Assembly: GCA_036426205.1 (NCBI GenBank)
Contig: CM071571.1
Coordinates: forward strand, 109,217,257-109,281,256
Source of the DNA: Ascaphus truei
Taxonomy: Eukaryota; Chordata; Amphibia; Anura; Ascaphidae
Direction of reading: 5' to 3'
DNA length: 64,000 bases
Shown: piece after piece, positions 54,993 through 64,000 of the stretch
Numbering within the stretch: position 1 is the first letter of the stretch
How the letters are laid out: each line of letters opens with the position of its first letter
Translations under genes and position numbers: made by a program
The notes under the pieces: model-generated
Database searches by the model: none
What the model was told of the DNA's origin: nothing
Seen by the model: the letters and a program-made list of their open reading frames with translations, nothing else

Positions 54993-55014
54993 TGACACAC
55001 AGACACACAGACAC

Positions 55015-55045
<31 letters not shown>

Positions 55046-55046
55046 T
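54993..55046 (+). repeat. (ACAC/ACAG)n microsatellite
   Basis: ACACAGAC units passing into pure ACAG units. Confidence 0.9.
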
Positions 55047-55212
55047 CAGCTTTCAATCCAGATGTGCTCACACAGCAATATGTTTCACATTCCTTTCCTT
55101 GGGTGCAGCCTTTTTGTCATTGGGACCTTTTTATATACACGTTATCCAAGGACATCTTTCATCGATGCAGCGATATAAGACTCACCAGGAACCGTGGCGA
55201 CAACGACATTGG

Positions 55213-55743
55213 TCATATGTAGACTCCGGGTGACCGGCAGTGACAAGGGTATTTGATGATGCTCAAAGGTGACAGGAGGACACTGGGGTGGACAGCGGCG
55301 ACAGATGTGTACCTGTCAATGCTCAATGTGATGGGCAATGACAGGCGCATAACACTCCTAGCACCAGCACTCCCACTCCTAGCACCAGCACTCCCACTCC
55401 CAGCAACAGCACTCCCACTCCCAGCAACAACACTCCCACTCCCAGCAACAACACTCCCACTCCCAGCAACAGCACTCCCACTCCCAGCAACAGCACTCCC
55501 ACTCACAGCAACAGCACTCCCAGCAACAGCACTCCCACTCCCAGCAACAGCACTCCCACTCCCAGCAACAGCACTCACACTCCCAGCAACACCACTCGCA
55601 GCACCAGCACTCCCACTCCCAGCAACACCACTCGCACTCCCAGCAACATCACTCCCCTGAACAGTACGTTCACTCCGACGCGTACTCGCACGAGTAGCAC
55701 TCCCACTCCCACCAGCATCACTCTTCCCACGCTTTGCGGGCAT
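55213..55743 (-). pseudogene. Harbinger-associated ORF with 7-residue repeats
   Basis: The likely start is the internal Met at 55743, giving MPAKRGKSDAGGSGSATRAS and a basic RRSERTVQGS segment. A run of seven-residue units follows (AVAGSGS type), encoded by a 21-bp tandem repeat at 55352-55650. The last ~50 residues look out of frame relative to a natural protein. The role is unknown. Its position suggests the accessory protein of the element rather than the transposase. Probably not functional. Confidence 0.45.
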
Positions 55744-56215
55744 ACTTCCAGCACTCACAAAAAACAGACAACTAATGTACAGCCAATCACACGAAACACT
55801 TCCACATATAAAACAAGACAAAGATGTAAACAAAACAACAATGGACAAAGCTCACCCAATACACAACAAGTCTCTCCGTCAATATGCAAATGTTCAATCA
55901 GCCAGCTCTGTGCGTCTCTCTCTCTCTCTCACTCCCAACAACACAGAGAATGATTATCAGTACACGTTGCCTTTAAATATGGCGCGCAATCCAATACATG
56001 CTTGTTTCGCCTGATTCAGCAAGATTTGTGATTGGGCAACCTATCAGCACCCCGCCACGCACGCCGATACACCTGTGTGAGAGTGGGCGGATTTGTTTTC
56101 GGGTTGATTTTGAATGTATTCGGCACTTACTGCATACGGAGAGGAAAAATCGCCATTAACATGACTAATCGGTAAGCTTGCCGATTTCACTTAATCGACG
56201 CTTACTGCATGAGGC
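55213..56215 (-). mobile_element. Harbinger element 5' end with first ORF
   Basis: Read on the minus strand, the element begins GGGCCTCATGCAGTAAGCG (ending at 56215 on the plus strand), a PIF/Harbinger-type terminus. A second version of the end sequence occurs inside at 56118-56140 (CACTTACTGCATACGGAG). A TATA-like TATTTAAA lies near 55980. An ORF with a plausible start follows at 55743. The 3' part of the element is absent or unrecognised. Confidence 0.6.
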
Positions 56216-56682
56216 CCTATGTCTCCATCTGGTCTGAACCTGGAATTTGACCTGAAACCTTTTTTATGAGTGTATCTGTACTAATGCCTTGTTTCTGTTT
56301 CCACATTAGATTATGCCTCCCATCTACATGAATTCATTAGCCTATTATCATGTCATTCCCATCTATAGCTCCCCAACATAGAGATAATTGTTTACTTACC
56401 TGTTTTTATCTATTTGTATCAACTTTTACTGTTTATATACATATTTTAATTAAATTGAAGCATTTTTAACACTAATGTATTTTTTAATATTTTTATACCA
56501 ACTAATTAAATTGATTGCATCTACTATTTAAATATTTTTGAACTCTACATATGTGTGATGTAGAGAGACTAATGATCTGTCTCATTATAACCCCATGCGT
56601 ACCCAATTAGTACAATTAAAATCTAGTTTGCCATCTACCAATGGGAACTGAGCTAGGAGTATATATGTCTCCCCCATCCACC

Positions 56683-56735
56683 AAAACGTTACTCCTGATG
56701 AAACCGAATAGGTGAAACACGTAGAGTGACGTTTT
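56683..56735 (+). ncRNA. Hammerhead ribozyme, minimal type I (predicted)
   Basis: Stem I pairs 56683-56694 with 56724-56735, 12 consecutive pairs with one U-G. The core CUGAUGA is at 56695-56701. One extra A follows, then stem II (ACC 56703-56705 with GGU 56711-56713). GAAA is at 56714-56717. Stem III is a single C-G pair with a two-base loop (56718-56721). GUA ends at 56723, the predicted cleavage site. Very short stem III is the form described for hammerheads in Penelope-like elements. I infer that this is a retroelement tail. The extra A before stem II is the only departure I see from a perfect core. Confidence 0.75.
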
Positions 56736-57319
56736 CTACATTGGCCGGAACCCCTGGAAGCGGATGACGTCACTTCCGGTTTTCGCTGGAACGCATCCGT
56801 GACACGCACGCTACAGCAGAGGGGAACCTGAGATATCATCTATCCGGCTGCAGAGATCCACCGCGTGTGATCTAAATGCTTTTTTAACTTTGAAACCATG
56901 TGAGTGTATTACATTTCACTTACCTTTTAAAACCTTTTGTATACAGTCTGCACTATGTCCAGTCTTATTCTTTACTAAGGTCCCTTGGAGTCTATATATG
57001 TGGCAAAGACTGATTTCCTGATCGTTTTGTGGCATCCACAGTACCCAAAGATACCCTTACGTGCCTCTAACTCTCTCACGTCTGTGAGTATTCTAAAGAT
57101 AGATCAGCCATTTTACTTTGATCCTATCACATACAATATTGCACTATCAATATTTTTTGTTTCCACATATTTTGCGCTTCCCGATTATCCATCCCTACTA
57201 CCTACTACGAGGATTGGCAGAGCAATCCTGCACCGGGTTATAGCAGCATTTTCACATGTGTTTGTATAAGTATCACCATTTAATTATTTAATTATTACTA
57301 AACTATTTTGCACACTTTG

Positions 57320-57460
57320 ATTTATTTATACGCTTTGACCAAAAGGTTAACTAAATGACCCTTTTTCAATAAATATATAGGTATTTCACTGTGTATTTTT
57401 GTCACATTACATGTTGCTCTGAACTTCTTTGTTTCTTGTTGTATACATTTAGCCACGCAC
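57320..57460 (+). repeat. Dispersed TTTGGCCAAAG repeat, copy 4
   Basis: It contains CACTGTGTATTTTTGTCACA and TTCTTTGTTTCTTGTTGTAT, shared with 59740-59862. The core is altered to TTTGACCAAAAGG. It ends next to the LTR starting at 57499. Confidence 0.7.
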
Positions 57461-57498
57461 AGTAGCACTCCTTTTGCAACTTAATATACATATATATA

Positions 57499-58837
57499 TG
57501 TAAGGGGGTCACCCCCGGTTCCCCTGATCTTCCTTTGCCCCCTGCCTTACCCCTGTGGCAGTGGGGGAAGGGGACGGCGACTTCTCCCGGTGGGCGCCGC
57601 CATCTTGGTTGTGGCGCGAGGTTCGCGCAATGCGCAGAGGTTGGCATGGGTAGGGGTGGCCATTACAAGTGTGCAGGAGCTCTGGGAAGTTGCGCAGGCG
57701 CAGTTAAGCATAGCGGCGGCCATTACAGCTTCGCACAGGCGCAGTAGAGATCGCGCACGCGGCCCCCATAGGAAAGAGGTCCTGAGTGGACTACATCTCC
57801 CAGCAGCCTCTGGGGAATGCCCTATGATCCCTGTCACCTGCAGCCAACCAGCCACTGAGACTTGCAGATTCTCTGCAGCAGGGAATTGGATACAATGTTG
57901 TGTGCAGACAGGGATTGTTCAGCCAGGCTGAGGACACAGAGGGGGAAAGAAGGGGGGCAGAGAGCTGCGAGCTTATGCCCTAGGCCAGAAATCCCCAGGC
58001 TAGAGTTGAGGCCCTGACTCCCCAGTAGTGAGGGTGGGTGTTCATAGGGACAGGCCCTTAGGTAAGGACCCTGTGCCCCTTCAGCTGTGTGCTAGGCAGG
58101 GACCTAGTGACAGATCCTGTGCAGTTCATTAGTATATGGAGAGAGAGAGACCCTGTGCAGTTCCTAGTGCAGGGACCAGTGATAGTGTTGCTGCATGTTC
58201 CTGTAAGCTGTGTTGCTGATACAGAGACTGTCCTTATGGTGGGACGTTCGGCTGGACCCCATCCACGCGGAGGTACAGGTCAGTGCTGGACCAAGCGGCG
58301 CCGGTAGATCCTTTGCGAAGACACCCAGGTGTAGAGACACCTGGGCAGGTATTTACAACCTTCCACACGTGCACCAACTTTAACTTGCTCCTCACATGTG
58401 ACAGGCCTGTTTCACACACTTAGGTGGGCTTGGACTCTTTGGACACAGGGTTGGGAAGGGGGTGTAAGGTTATAGCCCAGTTAGGGGCAAGGTTATAGTT
58501 GCCAGCTAGTGGCAGAGGGTGGTACATATATCTTGTTGTGTATTGCTGATGTATGTGTTAAGTTACATTCTGCATATAGTAAAGACCGTTGCTATTTCAC
58601 AGCCAGTGTATGTGTTCATGTGTATGTGTCCTGCGAGGAACAACTCCCGCTCTGCTGGGAGCCATCGCAGGTGGAGGCGCTGCACCATATAGTAGTAGTA
58701 AGAGTAATTCATCCTAGGTTCCCCGTGGCAGAAGCTCAGCCCTCCTGGTTGCCAAACAGGTACAGCACCACACTGATAAGTAGTCAGATACACCTACCCA
58801 CCTCAATCTCACATAGGGTGGGGGTAAGAGGGCTACA
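57499..58837 (+). mobile_element. Solo LTR, about 1.34 kb
   Basis: It begins TGTAAGGGGG and ends GGGCTACA (TG...CA). It is inserted in an AT repeat with TATA on both sides (57495-57498, 58838-58841). The interior is CpG-rich at the start, with a YY1-like GCCGCCATCTTGG at 57595 and GCGGCCATTACA-like repeats. A U5-like part contains GGTGGAGGCGCTG. No internal retroelement genes adjoin it. Confidence 0.65.
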
Positions 58838-59335
58838 TATATATATATATATTGTGGTAATTTTGGGGGGGTTTCTGAGAGCTTGCTGGGTATCTGTGTG
58901 TTTGTTAACTTTGTCCAGCTGGTCTCAGCTGTTTTGTAGGTCAGTGGCTCCTCACCACTTTCCAAGTAAGCAGGTTTTCTTTTCACGCAGTTGGTTGTCA
59001 CAGGTTTAAACCATAAAGGGGCGCATAAGAGAGAAAACAAAGACAGAATTAGGCAAATAAAATACAATTTATATGTACATTTGAAACATGTACAACACAC
59101 TTAAAATAAGAATGGATCACAGTGATCCCAATGGTATACAAACCCACAAGGGGTAACCCCAATGATATGGAGGCGCTCGTAAAGGGTCCCTGATGGTTAA
59201 AAGGAACGGAGGATTTGCGGCTTACGTGATGAATAAGCAAGCCGAATCAACTCTCCAAGCAATGCCCTCATGGGTGGGTGTGACTGCAGCTTCTGAAGTC
59301 CGTCGTCACGGACTCTCCGTCGCTGCCTGTGACCT

Positions 59336-59385
59336 CACCGCGACGTGTATCGTGTCAGAACGACACTTCTTCAGAGGGTTGTTCT
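59336..59385 (-). ncRNA. Decayed hammerhead-like motif
   Basis: On the minus strand CUGAAGA (59368-59374) is followed by one A, a clean 5-bp stem II (GTGTC/GACAC) and GATA where GAAA is needed. Then comes C-AC-GTC, the one-pair stem III form. Stem I is weak. The GATA change should prevent cleavage. Confidence 0.5.
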
Positions 59386-59699
59386 ATCAATTCCCTGGCA
59401 CTAGTTAAGTACCCAGGCTGAGTAACCCTTCAGCCTATGGGAATCGCATTGGCTAATAGCTGTCCAATCAGTGTTATACAAAACACATGTACCACACACA
59501 TGCTTGTTAAAAACATAAAAAAAATTGACAATACTTACTACAATTAACAGTATACAAAATACACACAAGACGAATATTAGAACAAAATTACATACATCTA
59601 AAACAGAACCTTCAAAACTTCGTCTAAATAACCACAACATGACTACTATCGATTTAATTAGGATAAAATGTCTAAGAATTTTAATCAGTTAGTGTTAGG

Positions 59700-59862
59700 A
59701 CCTGTGATTTGGTCATGCCTTGAAGTGGCTCGCAGGCTTATACGCTTTGGCCAAAGAGTTAACTAAATTACCCTTTTTCAAGAGATATATATGTATTTCA
59801 CTGTGTATTTTTGTCACATTGGATGTTGCTTTGGACTTCTTTGTTTCTTGTTGTATTACAGA
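59700..59862 (+). repeat. Dispersed TTTGGCCAAAG repeat, copy 5
   Basis: The full-length form runs from CATGCCTTGAAGTGGCTCGC through TTTGGCCAAAGAG and CACTGTGTATTTTTGTCACA to TTCTTTGTTTCTTGTTGTAT. Confidence 0.75.
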
Positions 59863-60110
59863 CATCAGCCTGCTCCGGGACAGCTGCTGTGACTCGTAAT
59901 GGGGTGCCCCTAGCTGATCATGTGTCACTCTATTAGGAGGGTGTCTTTCTCGCTGACTTCTGCGAGGCACTTCTTCAGCGTTTCCCACTTGGCAGTCTAT
60001 CATAGTCCTAAGTGGCAACTCAGTCTCTGTAAAGTCTCTATTTGGCACAAAACGTGGGCATCTGGGATCCAGAGGCTGGCCTGTTGAAGTCGCTGAGGAG
60101 GGTACATGAG
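59860..60110 (-). pseudogene. Possible LTR-retroelement Pol tail fragment
   Basis: A minus-strand frame encodes EVPRRSQRERHPPNRVTHDQ and LGAPHY. An RRS-R-R-PP-R pattern of this kind is common at the C-terminal end of Ty3/Gypsy-type Pol proteins. No catalytic domain is present in the fragment. Confidence 0.35.
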
Positions 60111-60344
60111 GGGGGGGGGGTAAAACCCACAGGATAGCCTGCCACCACCTGCAGCTACCAGGACTTACATGACAGAAGGCAGAAAGATAGCCAAGTACAA
60201 AAAGCTTACCACATGTAGCTCACCCCTCCCCACCTTTTTAACTTGGGAGGTTTTTACATTTTGCTGTATGAACAGGACATACTATGGTTGTTCCCCCTCA
60301 TAGAGGTAAAAGGGAAGGTTCACAGTGTAGTGTTAGGCCCTGCA

Positions 60345-60680
60345 AAATTTGGTTATACCTTGACGCGGTATGCAGGCTTATGATGCTTTGGCCAAAGGGT
60401 TTAACTAAATAACCAAGAAAAATATTATTATTGAAGTATTTACACTTTATACTTATTACCAGTGTTTGACAAACCTATACATTTGCTCGCCCCGGGCGAG
60501 TGGATTTAACCCCCGGGCGAGTAAATATTGGCCCAAGCAGCACACGTTTGGTACTAGGTGACGAGTAGATTTTTTTGTGTGGCGAGTAGATTTTTTGGTG
60601 ATTTGTCAACCACTGCTTATTACCATATATGTTTTGTCAATTGGATGTAGCATTGGGCACCCCTTTCTTTTGTTGTGCAC
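60345..60680 (+). repeat. Dispersed TTTGGCCAAAG repeat, copy 6, interrupted
   Basis: The left part (TATACCTTGACGCGG, TTTGGCCAAAGGGTT) and the right part (TTTTGTCAATTGGATGTAGC) are separated by the hAT insertion at 60460-60615. Removing the insertion restores the order seen in the other copies. Confidence 0.75.
60460..60615. mobile_element. hAT MITE with exact 8-bp duplication
   Basis: The ends CAGTGTTTGACAAACC and TTTGTCAACCACTG are inverted. CTTATTAC flanks both sides exactly (60452-60459, 60616-60623). The interior repeats GGCGAGT/GGGCGAGT motifs and is non-coding. Confidence 0.88.
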
Positions 60681-60683
60681 ATG

Positions 60684-61048
60684 TACTGTTAGCAGATGAA
60701 GCCTATCCTTTGTTGACATATCTCATGCAGCCATATAACCGACATTTAATAAAAGAACAAGACATTTTTAATTATAGACTATCCAGAGCAAGGCGCTGTG
60801 TGGAGAGCACATTTGGAATTATGAGTTCAAAATGGAGAATCCTGTTAAAAGCAATCGAAAACTCTGTTCCAAATGCTAAGAACATAGTGAAATGCATTGC
60901 TGTACTGCATAATATTGTGATCGATAATGAATCAGAAAGTGAAGTATCAGCAATGGACCGTGTTCCTGCAGTGTCTAATCAGCTTCAAAGAGCTAGGGGA
61001 AATAATGCACCAGGAAATACAGCAAAAATTATCCGTGATTGTTTCTGA
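60684..61048 (+). pseudogene. PIF/Harbinger transposase, C-terminal fragment
   Basis: The frame encodes the end of a DDE_Tnp_4-type transposase. LLADEAYPLLTYLMQPY carries what should be the second catalytic Asp, and LSRARRCVESTFGIMSSKWR carries the catalytic Glu. Then follows IVKCIAVLHNIVID. The family is usually 350-400 residues. Only about 120 remain, because the N-terminal part is replaced by the TTTGGCCAAAG repeat. It therefore cannot be active. Related to domesticated HARBI1. Confidence 0.88.
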
Positions 61049-61381
61049 GATTATTTTAATGCTGCGGGTGCAGTACCATGGTAAAATGTTGTTTAGGCCT
61101 TGTAAAATAAAAATACACGTCCTTATATGTTATTCAAGTTTGTAATAATACTAAAAATTGAATAGTTACTATGTTTTATTTCTAATTTAGAATATCTTGC
61201 TAACGGCAACGACAATGTCCGAAATAGGAGATGTTGAACATGATTGTTATGTTAATAAACATTTAATTGTTAATATATTGTATTTCTCTTTGGAAGTGAA
61301 ACTTCTTTGCAGGCACCTACAGAGTTTGGATACACTGACTGACAGACACACATACAGAGAGAGACACACACACACTGACTG

Positions 61382-61414
<33 letters not shown>

Positions 61415-61842
61415 GACTGACACATACAGTAAATAGAAACATACGCACACTGCCTGACACACACACACTGACTGACACACACAAACACACTGACTGAAAC
61501 ACACACACACTGAATGTCAGACACACAAACACACTGACTGACACATACACAGAAACATACGCACACTGACTGACACACACACTTTTTTATATTACAAAAG
61601 CAGCGCTATAATATTTGTTTAATAGAAAAAACACAGACATGGTGAACAAGTACAACATTTTTATTAAATACAACTTTTCAACCATAGTGCCAAAGATATA
61701 TAAAACATAACATTTTTAAAACTTGGAAAACAAGGGCAAAATTTTATTACATCGAACTTTTTGCAAACCTTTTGCCATAGATATAAATTACAACATAAAC
61801 TGTTACAAAATGTGAAAACTTAAGGAACTAAAAGAGCTATTA
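61049..61842. repeat. Harbinger spacer with CA-rich minisatellite
   Basis: Between the transposase and BESS-like fragments lies a CA-rich tandem array at about 61325-61585 (ACACTGACTGACACAC units). AT-rich sequence surrounds it. Confidence 0.75.
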
Positions 61843-62160
61843 TTACCAATTCAATTGGAATTCCAGAACTGCATCTAGTACCGCATCAGACAACACTTTT
61901 CGTAGTCTTAACTTGACTATTTGGTCTAGCCGATTAATGTACGGTACAAGGCTTTTTAACAATCCAAACTCAGAATCTTGTTCTGTTGTATAGGCCACTG
62001 TTAGAAGTTCAAATTTTTTGGCCTCTATGGCTATGAGCTCTTTTTTTTCACACTGAGAGCAGACCTTGATCTCTTTGCTGGTGGTTCCTGAGATGTTGAA
62101 GGCTGATTGAACGATTCTTCGTCAGCTGTGACATCATCCGGTAACTCAATTAACAGGCTC
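61843..62160 (-). pseudogene. Harbinger accessory protein (BESS-like C-terminus)
   Basis: On the minus strand a frame from about 62160 encodes LLIELPDDVTADEESFNQPS, TSQEPPAKRSRSALSVKKK. After a one-base frameshift in an A8 run (62048-62055) it continues as LIAIEAKKFELLTVAYTTEQ, SEFGLLKSLVPYINRLDQIV and KLRLRKVLSDAVLDAV, up to a stop at 61843. The last part resembles a BESS motif, as in MADF-BESS/Myb-like partners of Harbinger transposases. It is oriented tail-to-tail with the transposase fragment at 60684-61048, as two genes of one element. The N-terminal DNA-binding part is missing. Confidence 0.65.
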
Positions 62161-62662
62161 CACTGTAATGATGCATGTCTCCAGGTTTGAGGATGTTTTT
62201 GCAGGCAGCATTTGGTCCTGCAAGAACATCATATTGTGGAAAGGCCAAGATGAGCAAACTTCACTGCTGGGCCCTGTATCACCCAAACGTGGAACCTTTA
62301 AAGTTCCCTCCGGAATGCATGTCAAATTCTTTCACTTGATCTTGCATTGTTCACCTTAGTAAATAAATATGTGAAATTAGATTAAAATTGGTAATTGATG
62401 TAAAATTACAAATGTATGTCTCATATGAATAACTAATTAATTCTCAGGAGAATGACAAATAGCCATGTATAAAATAACTAAGTAACACTTACATACATAT
62501 TAGATTGCTATGTAGTATACATTGTAACTAGAGTAAAACAAACCAATTTATAATTAATTATTTAAACATTACATATAACACATGTCTCCCCCCCATCTCT
62601 CCACCCCCCCCCCCCCCACTCTGGGTGAGTTCACTGCAACATGGGGTGGTGTGGTGCATACC

Positions 62663-63354
62663 TGCTGGCTCACAGTTGATCTAAGTCTCCAGCGGTGTTG
62701 TGGAGGAGAACAGAACAGGCTTCTGGGGTAGTAACTGATTCGTACTCACGGTGACAGCGCCTCCATCTCTTGCAGGCCCCAGGGATGTGGAGACAATCCC
62801 TGCAGGAGAACTTCTTTCCTCTCCCCATGATAGATTGCAGTCTCAGGCAGGAAGGTATATTTGAACAGGAACACACTTTATTCTTACACTGCAGATGGTC
62901 AGCATACACAGCTCACACAGTGGCTACAGCAGTTCTTGAGGCTTCACCCTCAGGATGTACACTGGACCTTCACTTCAGGCCAAGGGGCCCTGAAGCAGTC
63001 CTTGCTCTTCCCTTACTCCCTGGTGGAGTAAGGGGTATAGTCTCCCTTCCACTCCCCTAAGGGAGGGAATACAGATTGGCAGAGCCCTGCACAACTGTTG
63101 TGGGTAGATCAGCCTCTCAAACAGGTAGAGGCACTAACTAAATTTAGCAGTGCAGCCCCTTAAGTACAGGGGAAGAAGGTACCATGCCTGAAGTCCATAT
63201 TGGCTACACACAAGCACAGTCCCATCTCCTCTGTGACTCACTGAAGCTGCTGGGGGTGGGGAAACCCCATGATTGATCCTGGCAGGCCTGCTCTTACCAG
63301 GGCTTACTGCCAGGAGAAGGGCAGACAGGTAGCCAGAAACCAGCCCTGGCTACA
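62663..63354 (-). mobile_element. Candidate solo LTR, minus strand
   Basis: Read on the minus strand it begins TGTAGCCAGGGC and ends GAGCCAGCA. It has an AATAAA signal near 62878 and a GATGGAGGCGCTG segment shared with the LTR at 57499-58837. A clear target duplication was not found, so the ends are provisional. Confidence 0.5.
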
Positions 63355-64000
63355 TACATAACATAATAATGAATCTATATCATTATTTTATTTATTGCAA
63401 AAACACATGCTGCTAACAACATATCATAAAAGTCACCGTTGTTCAATAAATTGATATAAATTACTCTATCCTCATATAATACAAATTGTACTTACAGGAT
63501 GTGGCCATTACTACAGATATTTCTTTCCAAAGTTTATAATGGATATTCCGGTCGTGGTACTATTTACTTTTTTGGTTCCACAGAGGATCTTGTTGAAAGA
63601 CCTCAGAAATTAATATTTCAATGGCAGAATTATCCATTTCTTTTAAATTACAGTGCTGCAATATTACACCAGGACAGCACTCCACCAAAAGCTTGCCTCC
63701 GTCACATGCACAATAATGTGCTGCGCTGTGATTGGATGGCTGAAGGCTGCTGTATGATTGGTCTATGGGACTGGTGCTCTGGCATTGGTTATTGAAGGGT
63801 CATATGACCCTTCAGAGCACTTGGAAAACACTTTTCCATGTCTCGCTCAGCATTGCCGAGCGTACGTGCACATGCACACGCGGCGTAAGCGTGGACATGA
63901 TCATTTAACAACATTAAGCCGAGATCATGGTTGTGGCGCGGGCGCGCGCTCCTGCAGCCATGTGTGCGCTAGCTGCAGGAGATTAGTCGCAGCAATCGGG
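63355..64000. other. MON2 intron 1, unresolved right edge
   Basis: AT-rich until about 63600, then a CpG-rich block from about 63840 to the end (CGGCGTAAGCG, GCGCGGGCGCGCGCTCCTGC). Its composition is like the CpG-rich MITEs elsewhere, but it runs off the window. Confidence 0.35.

Noticed and set aside
57535..58307. CpG-rich block with YY1-like motif as a candidate gene promoter
   Set aside because: It lies within TG...CA LTR ends, and no MON2 first exon or other gene follows.
61247..61580. Cys/Val-rich minus-strand ORFs
   Set aside because: They translate the CA-rich minisatellite.
1..64000. CRISPR array, operon or other prokaryotic system
   Set aside because: The sequence is a spliced vertebrate locus. 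The direct repeats found are micro- and minisatellites without spacer structure.

Overview
The window is vertebrate nuclear DNA, most likely from an amphibian and probably a frog. This is inferred from the gene family and from the mix of hAT, PIF/Harbinger, mariner-like and piggyBac-like DNA transposons, a Penelope-like element, an L1 and LTR elements. The species cannot be named from the sequence.

There is one recognisable host gene, MON2, on the minus strand. It is a large HEAT-repeat scaffold related to the BIG/GBF Arf-GEFs and acts in Golgi/endosome traffic. I placed 22 coding exons between 36753 (N-terminal side) and 1317. Together they give 3477 nt, or 1159 codons, with splice phases agreeing at every junction. 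By comparison with recalled vertebrate MON2, the exon for about the first 37 residues lies beyond 64000, and the last ~370 residues lie below position 1. About 150 residues expected between the exons at 9525-9626 and 4747-5040 were not found. The exons on either side of that gap are both in phase 0.

Region by region: 1-5040 holds the three most C-terminal exons seen and a TTAA-flanked MITE. 5041-9524 is a repeat-filled intron with a foldback element and a long purine tract, and it is where the missing exons should be. 9525-17159 is the densest exon cluster. It also holds an L1 fragment, a Harbinger-like MITE, LINE/SINE-like repeats and a partial duplicate of one MON2 exon. 17160-36753 holds the DCB/HUS-side exons with long introns, a near-perfect 240-bp-arm palindrome and the 3' part of a Penelope-like element with a hammerhead-like fold downstream.

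36754-64000 is all MON2 intron 1 as far as I can tell. It is a transposon graveyard: hAT elements with 8-bp target duplications, TTA-flanked CpG-rich MITEs, two mariner-like MITE copies, two LTRs, a Harbinger 5' end with a repetitive ORF, and remains of another Harbinger element (transposase plus BESS-like protein).

The most interesting non-coding signal is a hammerhead ribozyme-like sequence at 56683-56735 with a full core, a 12-bp stem I and a one-pair stem III. A second, slightly damaged one lies downstream of the Penelope-like element, and several decayed versions are scattered through the window.
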